Assembly: GCA_014529385.2 (NCBI GenBank)
Contig: CM043962.1
Coordinates: 48,372,598 to 48,436,597, forward strand
Source of the DNA: Adiantum capillus-veneris
Taxonomy: Eukaryota; Streptophyta; Polypodiopsida; Polypodiales; Pteridaceae
DNA: 64,000 nt
Direction of reading: 5' to 3'
Shown here: one piece after another, positions 45,504 to 57,439 of the stretch
Position numbering within the stretch: position 1 is the first letter of the stretch
How the letters are laid out: every line of letters starts with the position of its first letter
Made by a program: the position numbers and the translations under genes
The notes under the pieces: generated by a model
Database searches by the model: none
Seen by the model: the letters and a program-made list of their open reading frames with translations, nothing else
What the model was told of the DNA's origin: nothing

Positions 45504-47106
45504 CTATAGCCTCTCTCTCTTATGTCTTTCAGCTTCTTCATCAGCCTCCCTTTGTCTCCTACGCAAGGCTTCATTACGCTGGGCATCATTGCGCCAGTGC
45601 ATTTCTGAGTCTAGCTTTCTGATCACTTGTATTGAAAACAAATCTGGGGCAGTATCAAGCGCATTTTTAGTTGTATACGCTATGCACGATCCTTTGATTG
45701 CATCCATAGGAATAGCCAGCTGCTCAAAGTATCTATCAAGAAGTTTTGCCCCTGTTCTTTGGTCTAGTCTTCTATCTTAGGAGTAACAAGCCAACTTCCT
45801 TCAGGGTTCTGGCACAATTTCTACATACTATCGTCAATAATTAGACTGTTTTGGGGCCCAAATTTGTAGTGCTTCCAAAACAATCTCAAATCCTTCAAGA
45901 ATACATGCTTATTATAAATCTGCCAAGGCTGGCCACTACAATGATTCTGTGAAAGAACACCTCTCAGCTTAGCCCACTGCTCTTTGAATGATGTTTCTAA
46001 TATTGCATTCACTTTAGGTGCCATGCTGGTGCTCCATATATACACATGGAAAAATCAGAGGCACCAATCCAAAATTTGTGGCTATCTCTGTGACAAAATA
46101 CATACCTCCTATCTTGCACATTGTACATTATCATTTCCCCTGCATGATTAGGGGGAATGTCATCGTGCATTGGCTCTACAACTTGAACAAGCAGGCCATT
46201 TAAATCAAGAACCAAAGCACGCCCCTCGTCTAGCAATGGCTTTGGCACGCATATTGGGTTTGGTAGTGCATACCACTCAGCAAAAGTAACTTCCCCTGAG
46301 GGATGAACATAACTGAAGTACTCATTAATTTTTGTTAACCGTTTAAGATATCTAGCCAGGCGCTTCTCAATCTTGGCTTTTTCTTTTTGTAACTGTCTAG
46401 CCTTGGCAATACGCCACTTTCATATGGTTTTGCATGCAATGGCATAATTCAAATCATGCAAGGAAACTAGCTGCAGTTTCTCTTGACCTATAACACAGAA
46501 ATGGTACGAATAAAGACATCATAAAGGACAAGCAAAAACTACTGAGCTATTGCATAGTAAAATAATATTGAAAAGAGTTTCTCCATTATAAATATCTAGA
46601 GAGATACATGCCACATGGTGTGGATCTGCTAACACTACATAACCTGGACACAACGAGGAATAGATTCAACAGCATTTCTTGCAAGCACGTGAGCGAATGG
46701 CTTTCTTTTCACCTATGCTGCGTTCGTTTATGTCATCTAGGGTGCTCGGAGGGGCATCATATTTCTTGTCCCCAGGTTCTTCCAAAATCTGTTCCATGCC
46801 ACCTTTTCTCTTTAATTTCACTTTGTTTACAAAACCCTACAGGGGGCTATCATCACCGGCGTCTTGCACAGTCAGCCCACTGTCAGTCCTGAAACTTTCC
46901 TCTTGAGCACTCCTACCTTCCTCTTGCACACTCCTAACTGTTTCCTCTGAGATGCTTGCTTGATCATATGTAGGAGGCTTGGGTTTGGGATGAGTAATCA
47001 TGATAAAATATTCATCATCATAATATATTTCTTTACTATCTGCAACAGCCTTGTGCGTTGTCGCATGCTGCGGCATTACATCTACACTTTCATGTTGTCT
47101 ATACAA
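45504..47106 (-). pseudogene. FCP1/NIF-like phosphatase-domain gene of element D, broken
   Basis: N-terminal piece 47106-46837 (acidic, hydrophilic). The middle (46450-46250) encodes a basic coiled coil (KARQLQKEKAKIEKRLARYL). The FCP1-like domain then starts RALVLDLNGLLVQVVE at about 46220 and continues to YVFCHRDSHKFW. After a frameshift near 46035 come MYIWSTSMAPKVNAIL and LKDLRLFWKHYKFGPQN with SLIIDDS. A charged C-terminal tail follows (RRRQREADEEAERHKR). In active FCP1/SCP phosphatases motif I is DxDx(T/V), so the second Asp is Asn here. Plant genomes are known to contain NIF-domain proteins with a DLNGLL-type motif. Stops and frameshifts make this copy inactive. It sits between two palindromic arrays, which marks it as cargo or a working part of element D. 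Confidence 0.65.
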
Positions 47107-47284
47107 CTCATCAGATCTTCTCTCCTTTCATTGACAATTGTCTTTTCAGGTTCGCATCTTGCATCATTGATACCTGTGTATTCCATTCACCCATTTTTCA
47201 TCGATACCATTATGATTGCTTGTATGCATAGTGTGACAAGTAGGATTCGATGTATGGTAGGCATCTATATCATGTACACATTCA

Positions 47285-48455
47285 CATTGTCTATGCTAAC
47301 TATGCTAACTAGTATACAAAGTGTGCTAACCACCATGATCAATATGCTAACTAGCATACAAAATATGCTAGCAAGGAAGTGTGAATATAATGTGCTCACT
47401 AGCAGAGAATGTATGCTAATTAGCATACATAAAATGTTAATAGGCAAAATTGTGTATATGCTAATGGTATGCTTATTACTGATGGTGTGCTAATTAGCAT
47501 ACACAATTAACATAACGTCTTTGCTAATTAGCATACCATCTTTGCTGGTAAGCATCTAACTAAAATAAAGACTACGATAACTAGCAAAGAGGTATGGTAA
47601 CTATCATACACATTATGCTAGCTAGCTCAGAATGTATGCTAACTAGCATAGAGGTATGCTAGCAAAGAAGGTATGCTAACTAAACTTTGAATGCTTGTTA
47701 GCATGCACCAAATTCTAGCTAGCATACAAGGTATGCTAGTTAGCATACTGAGTATGCTAATTATCATATCTTGTTTTCTAGTTATCATACTTGCATGCTA
47801 GCCATCATACACAATGTTCTAATTAGCATAAAAGTTATGCTAATTAGCATATTGAATATGCTAATTAACATACCATATTTGCTAGTTATCACACCCATAC
47901 TAATTAGCATACCTTTTTTTTAATTAGCATACTTGCATGCTAGCCATCATAGATAGTGTTCTAATTAGCATAAAAAGTATGCTAATTAGCATTAGCATAC
48001 CTTGTATGTTAGTTAGCACACTGTATGTGCTAACTAACATACAAGGTATGCTAATTAGCATATTTAGTATGCTAATTAGCATACCTTGTTTGCTAGTTAG
48101 CACATTGTGCACTAATCAGCATATTTAATATGCTGATTAGCATACTTTGTTTCTAATTGGGAAACTCTCTATGCTAGCTAGCATGCATGGTTTGTTAACT
48201 AGCATAGAAGGTATGCTCATTAGCATACACAGTATGCTAACTAGCATACAAAAAATGCCAACTAGTATTCACAATATGTTAGCTAGGATAACTATCTGTG
48301 CTGACTAGCATACACAGTATGCTTACCACCATGACAATGTATGCTAGCTATATCTCATAGTATTCTAACTAGAATAACTAGGCTTGCCAACTACCATACA
48401 CAATATGCTAGACACCATACCCACTAAGCTAACTAGCATACACAGAGCTAGTGTA
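47285..48455. repeat. Palindromic motif array D3
   Basis: Same motif family as D1 and D2 (tatgctaattagcatac, tatgctaactagcatac), more diverged, with short inserts. It ends near 48455 beside an unrecognised minus-strand ORF. Its outer position could mark a subterminal region of element D. Confidence 0.88.
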
Positions 48456-48848
48456 GGAATCAAGGCTGGATAACTGTTCCTTAACATTATCTTACCAGAA
48501 CTCTGTGTGATTGGAGGTCCTTGCCCTGTGACCTTGCCACACCATTCAGCTGGTAACCTCTGCTGGCAGGTGGAAGCTCTACATTTGGTCCCCAAGGAGC
48601 ATGCAACAACAAAGAAGATTAGGCGATAGGTATGCTCACATGAAATTTTGACCATTGCACTGATTTTGTGTGCTTCTAGTGGCAGACCATAGCCAGTAGA
48701 CACGTTGATTGTGTCCCATCACGTACCCCTCCTATACACTCTGTAAAAGTGTCCATAGCTATCTTGCATAGGGCAGTGGGGATGAAGGAGCCTTGTATCA
48801 TCCTACTTATCTGCATGAGCGGTTGCAATTGACTATCGCAGGCGTGCA
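48365..48848 (-). other. Unrecognised minus-strand coding-like fragment
   Basis: The minus-strand ORF starting at 48703 reads MSTGYGLPLEAHKISAM and contains a Cys-rich stretch (RASTCQQRLPAEWCG) before running into the array. Upstream in another frame comes GSFIPTALCKIAMDTFTEC. It could be an exon of an element D gene truncated by the array. Weak evidence only. Confidence 0.25.
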
Positions 48849-50330
48849 CTAAAGATGATTGTTGAAGTAGAGGTCCTTGTCTTCACCATGGAAGCCTTTA
48901 ATTTTCCTTTCTTGCTTCTCTGTAAAAGTATCCAAGTTCATTAAATATTGAATCTTTTTGTAAAATGGGTCATGAGGTATATTTTCACGAATAAGATCAA
49001 TTAAAGAGGTAGTAGAGATTGTAATAGCTACTATAGTACTCTTTTTGCTCAAAGCATCAGCAACTAAGTTTTTCTTTCCCAATTTATATTCATACCAAAA
49101 TCATATTTGCATAATAACTCCATCCATCTCCGATGCTGCATATTAAGATAAGGCTGAGTGTAAATCCATTTGAGGCTCTTATGGTCTATATGTAGTTCAA
49201 GGTGCCTTCCAGGATAATTTCGCACCATACTTTAAGAGCATGTACAGTGGCCACCAATTCCAAACATGTCTAGGATAACTTAACTGTTGAGTACTTAACT
49301 TATGAGATTCATCAGTTATTGGCCTTCCTTCTTGAGATAGAATGTCATCGATTGTTTGTCCACTTGCATCAATGAGCACAATGAATGTCTTTGAGAAGTC
49401 TAGAAGCTGTAATATTGGAGCATTCACCAAGGCTTCTTTGATTTTTTCAAAGCTAGCTTGAGCACATTCATTCCAAGAAAACACTTTATTCTTCTTAAGG
49501 GTATTAGTCAATGGAGATGCAATCTTAGCATAGCCTTCAATAAAAGTATGATACCATCCTATTAAGCCAACAAATCAATGTACTTCTTTCACAGATTTTG
49601 GTGTAGGTCAAGCTACAATACCTTCAATCTTACTTGGATCAATAAAAATGCCATCCTTGGATATAATAAATCCTAAGTAGTCCACTTTATTAGTGAAGAA
49701 GGTACATTTTCTATGCTTAGCATAAAGCTGATATTCTGACGTAAAAGTTCAAGTATTCATCACACATGTTGTTCATGTTCTTCATTGTTCTTTGAGCAAA
49801 CTAGAATATCATCAAAGAAGACAAGAACAAAATCATCAAGGTGTTCTCTAAGCACATTGGTCCTAAAGCAACTAAAAATTGTAAGAGCATTTGTAAGTCC
49901 AAAAGACATGAGTGTAAACTTATAATGTCCAAACCAAGTATTGAATCTTGTCTTTGGTATATCTTTCTCCTAGATTTGGATTTCATAATATCCAGACTTA
50001 AGATCAATTTGTGTGAAAATAGAGGCTCCATGCAGTCAATCAAGTAACACATCAATCTTTGGTATTGCATACTTATTCTTGTTTTTTATCTAATTCAATC
50101 CGTGATAATCAATACAAAAGTGTAAAGTACCATTCTTCTTTATATTAAAAGAAGAAGAGTACTCCATGGAGAAACATTGGATAGAATGATGCCTTTCAAG
50201 AAGTTGAGTAAGTTGCTCTTTGAGTTGCACAGACTCTAGAACCAGCATCTTGTATGGTCTACAAGCAACTAGTTGAGCTCCAAGAATAAGATCTATTACA
50301 TTATCAACTTCACACTTGGGTGGCAGCTAT
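48849..50330 (-). pseudogene. Ty3/gypsy pol remnant: reverse transcriptase, RNase H, start of integrase
   Basis: On the minus strand from about 50250: SFNIKKNGTLHFCIDYHGLN, IDLKSGYYEI, KTRFNTWFGHYKF, SFGLTNA, then FFDDILV (the YVDD-type catalytic box) near 49800. RT thumb and RNase H follow at 49511-49197 (FSWNECAQASFEKIKEAL, FIVLIDASG). The block at 49082-48849 (KKNLVADALSKK) is the standard RNase H-integrase junction. Many stops and frameshifts show an old copy. No integrase core or LTR is visible downstream, where element D3 abuts. Confidence 0.85.
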
Positions 50331-50768
50331 GAGACTTCTTTAATAAATGCATCATCAAATTTTGTTATCCATTTGGATTCTTGCATTTTGGCTTTTTCTC
50401 TATAGGGTTCAATTTTACTGCATAAATCATGTCATTCTTTCTATATCTCTTCATTAATTTGGTAAAGTTCACTAGAACAGAGAGCGTTTTACTTAGTGTG
50501 CAATGGAAAGATAGATATCCCTAGAATGATGGGCATATATACAATGCACAGGGGAAAAAACCTCCTAAGGAGGGAAAAAATGCTTCGACGGTCCTAAGTG
50601 TTCACACACATTACTACCACATGTATATGGTAACAAGCCCAAGGACCTACAGCTGAAGGAAATCAAGCAAATGCATACGTTCATGCTGCCATACAACATC
50701 AAGGAGTGAATGAACAATTTGGAGTAATTCAAACACCAACAGAATATTAAGGTAGTCATTTTACCTTA

Positions 50769-51112
50769 TTGATTGATTCTAGAAGTACACATTCTTTCAT
50801 CTCTCCTAGATGCATTAGAAACCTCATTCTACCTAAACGCCTTGATACATACCTCACAGTGGAATTGGCTACGGGTAGGAAAGTTAAGTCTTCCACTTCA
50901 GTGGGTAACTTAAACTTTGTTTTGGATGGACACAATACTTCAGCTCACTTTAGAGTCTTATCTATAGGATTCTATGATGGAATTATAGGGATGGATTGGC
51001 TTAAGACCAACGATGCTCATATACATTGCAAAAATGCTTCATTGACTTTTGCAAATGAGCATAACTCCAAGGTTGAAATTATTGGGAAGCAAGGGCAATC
51101 TAGATTATGGAG
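50769..51112 (+). pseudogene. Retropepsin-like protease fragment
   Basis: LIDSRSTHSFI matches the plant gypsy protease active site LIDSGSTHNFI, with Gly replaced by Arg, which should abolish activity. The flap and C-terminal signature DGIIGMDWLKTNDAHIHC follows. The frame then runs into unrelated sequence near 51112. It is on the opposite strand to the reverse transcriptase next to it. Confidence 0.75.
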
Positions 51113-51130
51113 ACAGGTTTTGGCCCCATG

Positions 51131-51541
51131 TTTACAGGTGTGGAAGACCCTGAAGATTGGTTAGCAGATTTTGAATTGTGGATGCTATCGATGCATATGT
51201 TGTTAGATTCGTAGAAGTTGAAGTTGGTGCCACTGCTGATGCACGGACGTGCAAAGATATGGTATGATAATTTGAAGGCTGATGGTCGAAGTTCATTGCA
51301 AGAATTACAAAGGCAGTTTTGGGAGTGGTTTCAAGAAGTGATCACCCCTAAGCTGAAAGCGGTGATGGATGCTGACCAAAGAGAGGAGCAGCTGGAGATA
51401 TATAAATGGATTGCCAGGATGATGCTATTGATGCAAGACTTTTGGATCAGGTATGCTGTGAAAATGAAATTGATTGGGGCTTTGATGATGCCGATGACTC
51501 CATGGATGAAGAGATGCAAGTGCTTGTGGATAAGGATTTGA
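51131..51541 (+). pseudogene. Gypsy Gag core fragment
   Basis: FTGVEDPEDWLADFELW, then TAG, then LLMHGRAKIWYDNLKADGR and LQRQFWEWFQE: the F.G..DP..W and GRA..WY..L pattern of the retrotransposon Gag domain, in one frame. It follows the protease fragment, the reverse of the normal gag-protease order, so the two come from different insertions or a rearrangement. Confidence 0.65.
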
Positions 51542-51591
51542 CCAGGGAGAAAATGATGTGAGGGTTTGACCCTCCACAGGGGGAGAGCTGA

Positions 51592-54100
51592 GTGCCTCAA
51601 ACATGTTCTACAGGGAAAAAAAGAGATGTCCAAAATGAGTCCAATCTTTTTAAAGAGGTATGCAACACATGGTTAAAGCGTATTCTTGTAAGTGCATCAA
51701 TGAGGTATGGTATCTGCCAGATACGAAGTTCCATGGAGATGAACTCTACCTTACATGGTTGGGAGGGAGGGTTAGAATTGTTGGTTTGTGTTGATGGTGT
51801 GATTATAGGACCAGATGCATTGGTAGGTACGGATAGTATGCTTACAAAGCCAGGTGTGTTGATGAGACAAGTAAAGATGCAGAGAAATGCTAAAGTGATT
51901 TGGGCATACTATGTGCATGGACGGTTGCGAACATGGGTGAAACATTGTTGGAAGGTGCTACAAATAGATGGAAGGAGTCAGTACCACGTTTTTGATCCGG
52001 GTGGAATCCATGTGATGCAGGGGGTGGGGCAACCCACTTGAGTTTTGGCAGTAGTCGAAAGGAGTAGGGCCTTGTACATATGATAGGCTTTTTACGGTTT
52101 GCTCACAGTTTTGGAAAGTGTTTGCCAATTTTTGCGACTGATAGAAGAATAAAGGTGTTTTTTGGTTGAACATGAATGTTCAACAAGGGGGTTGGGCAAT
52201 GATGGTGCAACCAAAGTGTGTCGACCATAGCAAAGGGCACAAGCAGTTATGTGTATGCTTATAGATGCATGGTTGAGGGCTAGAGCAGATGGGAAGAGCT
52301 TGGGCACGCAAGTGACAACGGACATGTATGCTTTATGTGGTTTTCTAGGACAAAAAGGCTCCACATAGGGGCTGACAAGGTGACATGTGAAGAATGTCCA
52401 AGATGCTGGTTTTTGGACAAGGTATGTAGATCTTGTAGTGTTGAAGAAGCAGGTCTAGACGGCTTGCCAAACGGAGATGTAGACAACAAGATATTTGAGT
52501 TTGAACTTGGAAGTGATTTTCCGAGACGAATAGGCCAAGTGATGCCAAGTAATTTGAGCCAATTTGGAGCTATGGGTGTGTAGTGCTTGATTTATGGAGC
52601 ATGTCGGTCTTTTCAGATCAGCAATCTGAGTCATGGATGCCAAGATATGGACAATCAAAGTTTTGTCGGGGGCCAAGTTTGAGTTGGGTTGGCCGCCTCA
52701 GGAGATGTGCCATGTGATGATTTTGGAGCTTTGCCAAGGATTGTATGCATTCTATGCAGTGTACTAAGCTAGAAAAAAGTGGCGGCATCTTGAACGGAGA
52801 CTGGACGAGTAAGATACTAAATTTTGAGGGTGACGTCAGTTGCCAACGGGGTGGTAGCTGGTGATGTTTTCCAATTTTGGTTGGCGCGGCTGGAGTGCAC
52901 GACAAATTCAAAAGGTATCAAGGTTTGCACATGTCAAGCCAAGATCTGGAGTCTTCATTGGGATTCAATGGCTTGATGGTTGGAGTTGCAAGCAAGGGAT
53001 GGCAATCAGGTGAACTAGGACAGAAAATTGAATTTTTTGGGAGCTTGGAGAAGTTTCTTGGGGTACAATTTTTGAACTCCTTGGAGGCCAAAGGCTCATG
53101 GGGTGCCACATGGCGGGTGGTCTACCCCATATGCACAAGCAAGTAGGCAAATTGCGGAGTATATGAGCTCCAAGCGGATGTCCCTTATAGTATCAACGTA
53201 GAGAGGGAGAGCTCCCTTGCGTTTGGCAATGGCGGCCATGTCTTGGCGCTCGTCTCGGCGGCCCTAGTGACGCCCGCGGCGGTTTTGGGTGAGTGATGGC
53301 TCCCGATGGTGGCACTACCAGTTGGGAGGCTTTTGGGCGTATCTGATGTGGCGCTCGCTTGGGAGGAGGTCACGTGCCCCTTGGGAAAATTCTTTTTGAG
53401 AGAGATATGGGGAGCACCGATGGCCCCGCTTGGAGGGATGGTTCACAAAGGGTACTTGGGGCTCAAGAGAGCCGGGCTTGAAATAGGAAAGAGGGTGGCC
53501 TCGCATGTAGGACTTGCCAAGAATAATCGGGGAGCTATAAGAAGAGGTGCTCCCATGCCCAATGCGGTCGAATATTTTGACAATTTTTGAGAGAGCTCCT
53601 GGGGAGAGCTGAGGAAGAAGAGAAGGCCGTTTAATTTTGCTCAAGGAAGGCGCTTCTGGGAGGAGGAGAAGGACTCGGAGAGCGGTTCTTGAGCTACAAA
53701 GGAGATGGAAGGGGGTTCCTTTTTGGGAGTTGAAGGAGGTGAAGAAGAGAGGTTTCTCTTGGGTAGAGGGTGCAAAACTGAGAGCGGGCTCAATAAGGAG
53801 TTGCTAGGGTAGAAGTCGGAGGTCAAAGTAAAGCTTCCAGACAGGTTTTTTGAAGCCAACGAGGGCGACATCAAGGGTCTTTTGCGTTCCGCTCTCAGCA
53901 AGGAGAGTCGCACAAGCGATGAAGCCAAAGTTGTCGTTTTTTTCTTATTGATCGAGGTTTGCATGCCGAGCCGGCTTTAGCAGGTTTACATGGTGTTGTA
54001 GATGATGTTCTTTGCCATAATTGAAGCAAATCAGATAGGTTCTTCGTGCCGTTTCTTTCTCTTTTTCCCCCTTCTTTTCTTTGCTTTGTTCCGATAATCT
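51592..54100. other. Unrecognised, GC-richer DNA with overlapping ORFs on both strands
   Basis: Several ORFs of 60-150 codons overlap in many frames (longest 51592-52041, +). None shows a domain I can name, and none is clearly favoured by codon use. The region at 53150-53990 is GC-rich and could be a retroelement LTR or leader. No splice-supported gene was found. Confidence 0.4.
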
Positions 54101-54339
54101 GGTGCCGATGTTGGAGATGTGTGTGCCTCCTCGGGTCTCTATGTGTGTGAAAGAGAAAGAGAGAGTGGTGTGTGTTGTGGCATGATCGTAAATGGGAACC
54201 GGTGTGGATTGTTATTGATTGTGTGAGTTTGGAAGGTGAACTCTAGTGGATTGGGGTGCAGTGATTATCATGGGCTATAGAGAGGCAAACTGTTTGGATT
54301 TCGGGTGTGTTCCCCTTTCCCCCCATCCAGTGTGTGGCC

Positions 54340-54680
54340 ACCACGAGGGTCACACATGACCACGAGCGCCATGTGTGACCATCATCATGGCCATTAGACA
54401 CGCATGGTCGTGGTCGTGGTCACACGCATGCTGGCCACTGGCCATTCGCATGTAGGTTGGTGGCCATGTAGGCTAGGTGGCACAAACCACGTGTACCGTC
54501 GATGGTCGACGTTACACGTGGTCCCATCGATGGTACACGTGGTCTGTGCCATGTGGCCGAGAGAGTGTCATGTGGACATGGTCCATGGCCACATGTCATG
54601 GACACCATGGCCACGTGCCATAGTGTGTCCACACACACACACATGCATACACGTGTGTGTGTGTGTGTGTGTGTGTGTTT
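54340..54680. repeat. CCATGGCCAC-rich palindromic cluster ending in a TG tract
   Basis: Repeated ggccac, catggtc, acacgtgg and ccatggcc motifs on both strands give many short inverted repeats (for example cgatggtcgacgttacacgtggtcccatcgatgg region). A TG microsatellite runs from 54652 to 54679. Confidence 0.75.
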
Positions 54681-54850
54681 ATTTGAATAAAAAATAAAAC
54701 AAATATTTTTTAAATGATAATATTATTGTAGTTTTTTGTGAAAATTTTTATCATTTTTTCAAAATAAATTATTATCTTTTATTAAAAATATTTTTTAAAT
54801 AGAAAATATTTTCTACAAAAAATAAAAAATGTTAATTTTAAATTATCAAT
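54681..54850. other. AT-rich non-coding
   Basis: Poly-A/T low-complexity DNA without a feature. Confidence 0.6.
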
Positions 54851-55187
54851 GTCTAGTTTTTGATATGTGGCATATAAACAAGTTTAAAGTAATGATAATA
54901 AATTGTTTTACCTTATTAATGTTAATCTTTTTGTTTAACCTCTTTCTATGGCTTGCTCTTTGGTGCTTCTTGACGAAGAGCTAACCTATCCTTTTTACAA
55001 TGGTAAATTAATAATAATGTTTAGTTTTTTTATATGTGGCATACAAACAAGTTTAAAGTAATGATACTACATTGTTTTACCTAATTAATCTTAATCTTTT
55101 TGTTTAACCTCTTTCTATGGCTTGCTCTTTGGTGCTTCTTGACAAAGAGCTAACCTATCCATTTTACAAAGGTAAATTAATAATGTC
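54851..55187. repeat. 168-bp direct tandem duplication
   Basis: Two copies start at 54851 and 55019, both containing acaagtttaaagtaatgata, tttgtttaacctctttctat and ggcttgctctttggtgcttc. Confidence 0.9.
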
Positions 55188-55382
55188 AGAATCTTTCCTA
55201 ATGGATAAAGTTCATTCAATGCAACTTACAGCAATAAATGTTGTGAAAGAATAGGATATATAGAAATGATTGTGCCTCTTGAGAGGACATTAAATCACTC
55301 GTTTGAAGGGACCTATGCATAAGATGAGCAGTTTTCATGTGAATACAAAGTGATTGTAAGCTATGTTTAAGCACCCTGCAGG

Positions 55383-56880
55383 TTCACTCGCAACGATTCC
55401 CATTGAAATAATAGATAGTCCTCCGACTAGGCAAGCGGATCAAAAGGAGTCCGGTCCCAAGTTTCGCTCTCTAATAGCTTGAAGAGGAGTACTTGGAAAA
55501 AACTTCTCCAAGCCGAGAAAATGGGCACATTAAAAAAATCTTTTAATGCAAATACAATGGGTGGAGCAGGTTTTAGAGATTCCAAGAGCCTACAGTGGAT
55601 ACCTTGTTTTAGAATTTCCTCCTACCATGGGGAAGGTGCACCATATTGATGCAATGGAGCATGACTATGATCCTCATTTGTGGTCAAAGACTCAAACATC
55701 TAATATAGTTTTCCCTGGAGTGGTACCTCCCAATCATTGTTTCGGGTCTTTGAATTGTATGAATGAACAATGTACTCGCTTGATCAATTATCATGTTGCC
55801 AAGACAAGCCATTTCAACGGCCACCTACGAAAGGCCCCTAGGGAAATATTGTGATATGGTAGATAAGAGGCTTACATGTCACTTTTATAAGGCAATTTTT
55901 TTTTCCTTGCATCATGTGAGTGTGTAGTCCACTATGTCATGCAAGCGAATGAGACAGCCACCCAACTCATGATTCATTGTGGCACACATAGACATGATGT
56001 GTGTAGCAGTGCATCCAAGACATTGACGGATAACACCAAAATGATGGTGCTAAGTATTTTAAATGTGAATTCACAGAGAGGATCCAGGAAGGTTCAAATG
56101 TGCTTAGCAAAGGAAATTAATAGTACATTACTTCTTTGCAGCAATAGTAAGAACAAAATTTTAGGTGAGCAACAATTTTTTGCAATTTCATAAGAGTTGG
56201 AACCCTTCATGTAAGATAATTGGCATGAGAATTTGTCATTATCTTGCTTCAATGCAAAACTCAACTCTTTTGTATATTTAATCCTAAAGCTTAGCAGGTT
56301 TTGAAGGTCTATGTCTGCTACATGGGGGGGGGTAGTGGCAAAGATTCTTTGGGCATTGATGCACTCCTTAAACTAAAGCGAGACTACGCATATGAATTTT
56401 TCCACAGTAGTAGGTCTCTTGGTCATGGAAAGGAAGGAGAGAAATCTCTTGTCTTCAAAATATCCACAGTAGGTCCAGCATCCGGTGTGGATCTGGTGAA
56501 GCGCATGAGACAAGATGGGAATGAAGATCTTTGATATGTGTTGATTCAATCACAGTAGACGCATAAAATATTGGGTCACCATGACCTGTCATGTCTACGA
56601 TCCATGGTATGTGGGAAACCTTGGAAGCAATGTAGGTCTCACATGACACATCCTCTGATAGTTTGTTTGCAGCATGCAGGACCTTCTCACTATTGCAACT
56701 TGTGAAATGAAGGAGGAAGATATGGAGTCTCAATGTTTGTTTTGGGAGTGCATCAATGAGGTAATGATATCACATGGGTGTGAAAGAGCTAACTTCTTTG
56801 GATTCATGGCGAACAAAGATCAAGAAATTGGAAATGCAATCCAATTGTCTTCAATGGTGGTGGCAAGAATAACATGATGA
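55383..56880 (+). pseudogene. Element E transposase remnant
   Basis: Coding-like segments in order: 55546-55854 (PPTMGKVHHIDAMEHDYDP, then FPGVVPPNHCFGS and C...C, THxFNGH-like zinc-binding texture), 55939-56193 (MIHCGTHRHDVCSS, a HG.H.H phrase), 56301-56534, and 56674-56877 (TIATCEMKEEDMESQCLFW and ANFFGFMANKDQE). The last block corresponds, from memory, to the FKGFMAD catalytic region of a transposase group common in seed-free plants, with the Asp changed to Asn. Frames change and stops intervene, so the copy is dead. It lies just before array E1, with which it probably shares an element. Confidence 0.5.
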
Positions 56881-57439
56881 TTGTACTAGACCAGTCTTGC
56901 CTTTTCCATTGGAAGCAAAGCTTGAATCAGAATACAAAACAAGACCATATTAGGTAAAGTGGGAAAATCCCAATTCCCAGGTTGGACAACTTTCAATATA
57001 TCATGTATAAAATATAGAGATTTTGACAAAAATTTGAGTTTTCTTAAGGTCTCATTCCACTTTATGCACATACAATACACAATGAAAACAACTAAAATAT
57101 CATGGTTTCAATCAATTGGATTATTAGGAGAGGAGTATATTGCATCCATTATCGTTGTCTATGTTCTACTGTCCTACCTACAACTTATCTCAACATGGAG
57201 AGCTTGGTTTCTAGGTCCACCACTTGTCCAAGTTAATGTAAAAGTGACTAAAGGTTCACAACTTGTGAAAGCAAGGATCCATTGAGGAATACAATCCACT
57301 TGACTATTTTTCCTTAATTTATTGCATGTGACATTTAAGCAAGGTCTACTTCTAATCTATAACTTCTTAATTTGAGACATGGGGCATACATAAAATATGT
57401 AGCATATGCTCTATTGCCTCATAGGAAGGTTGGTTTCAA

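Noticed and set aside
43038-47493. Small membrane proteins of the MLISILFMLVGI type
   Set aside because: These ORFs, on both strands, are periodic translations of the TATGCTAATTAGCATA array.
39015-48455. CRISPR array
   Set aside because: Repeats are palindromic and regularly recurring, but spacing is irregular, the spacers are themselves repeats, and the DNA is clearly eukaryotic.
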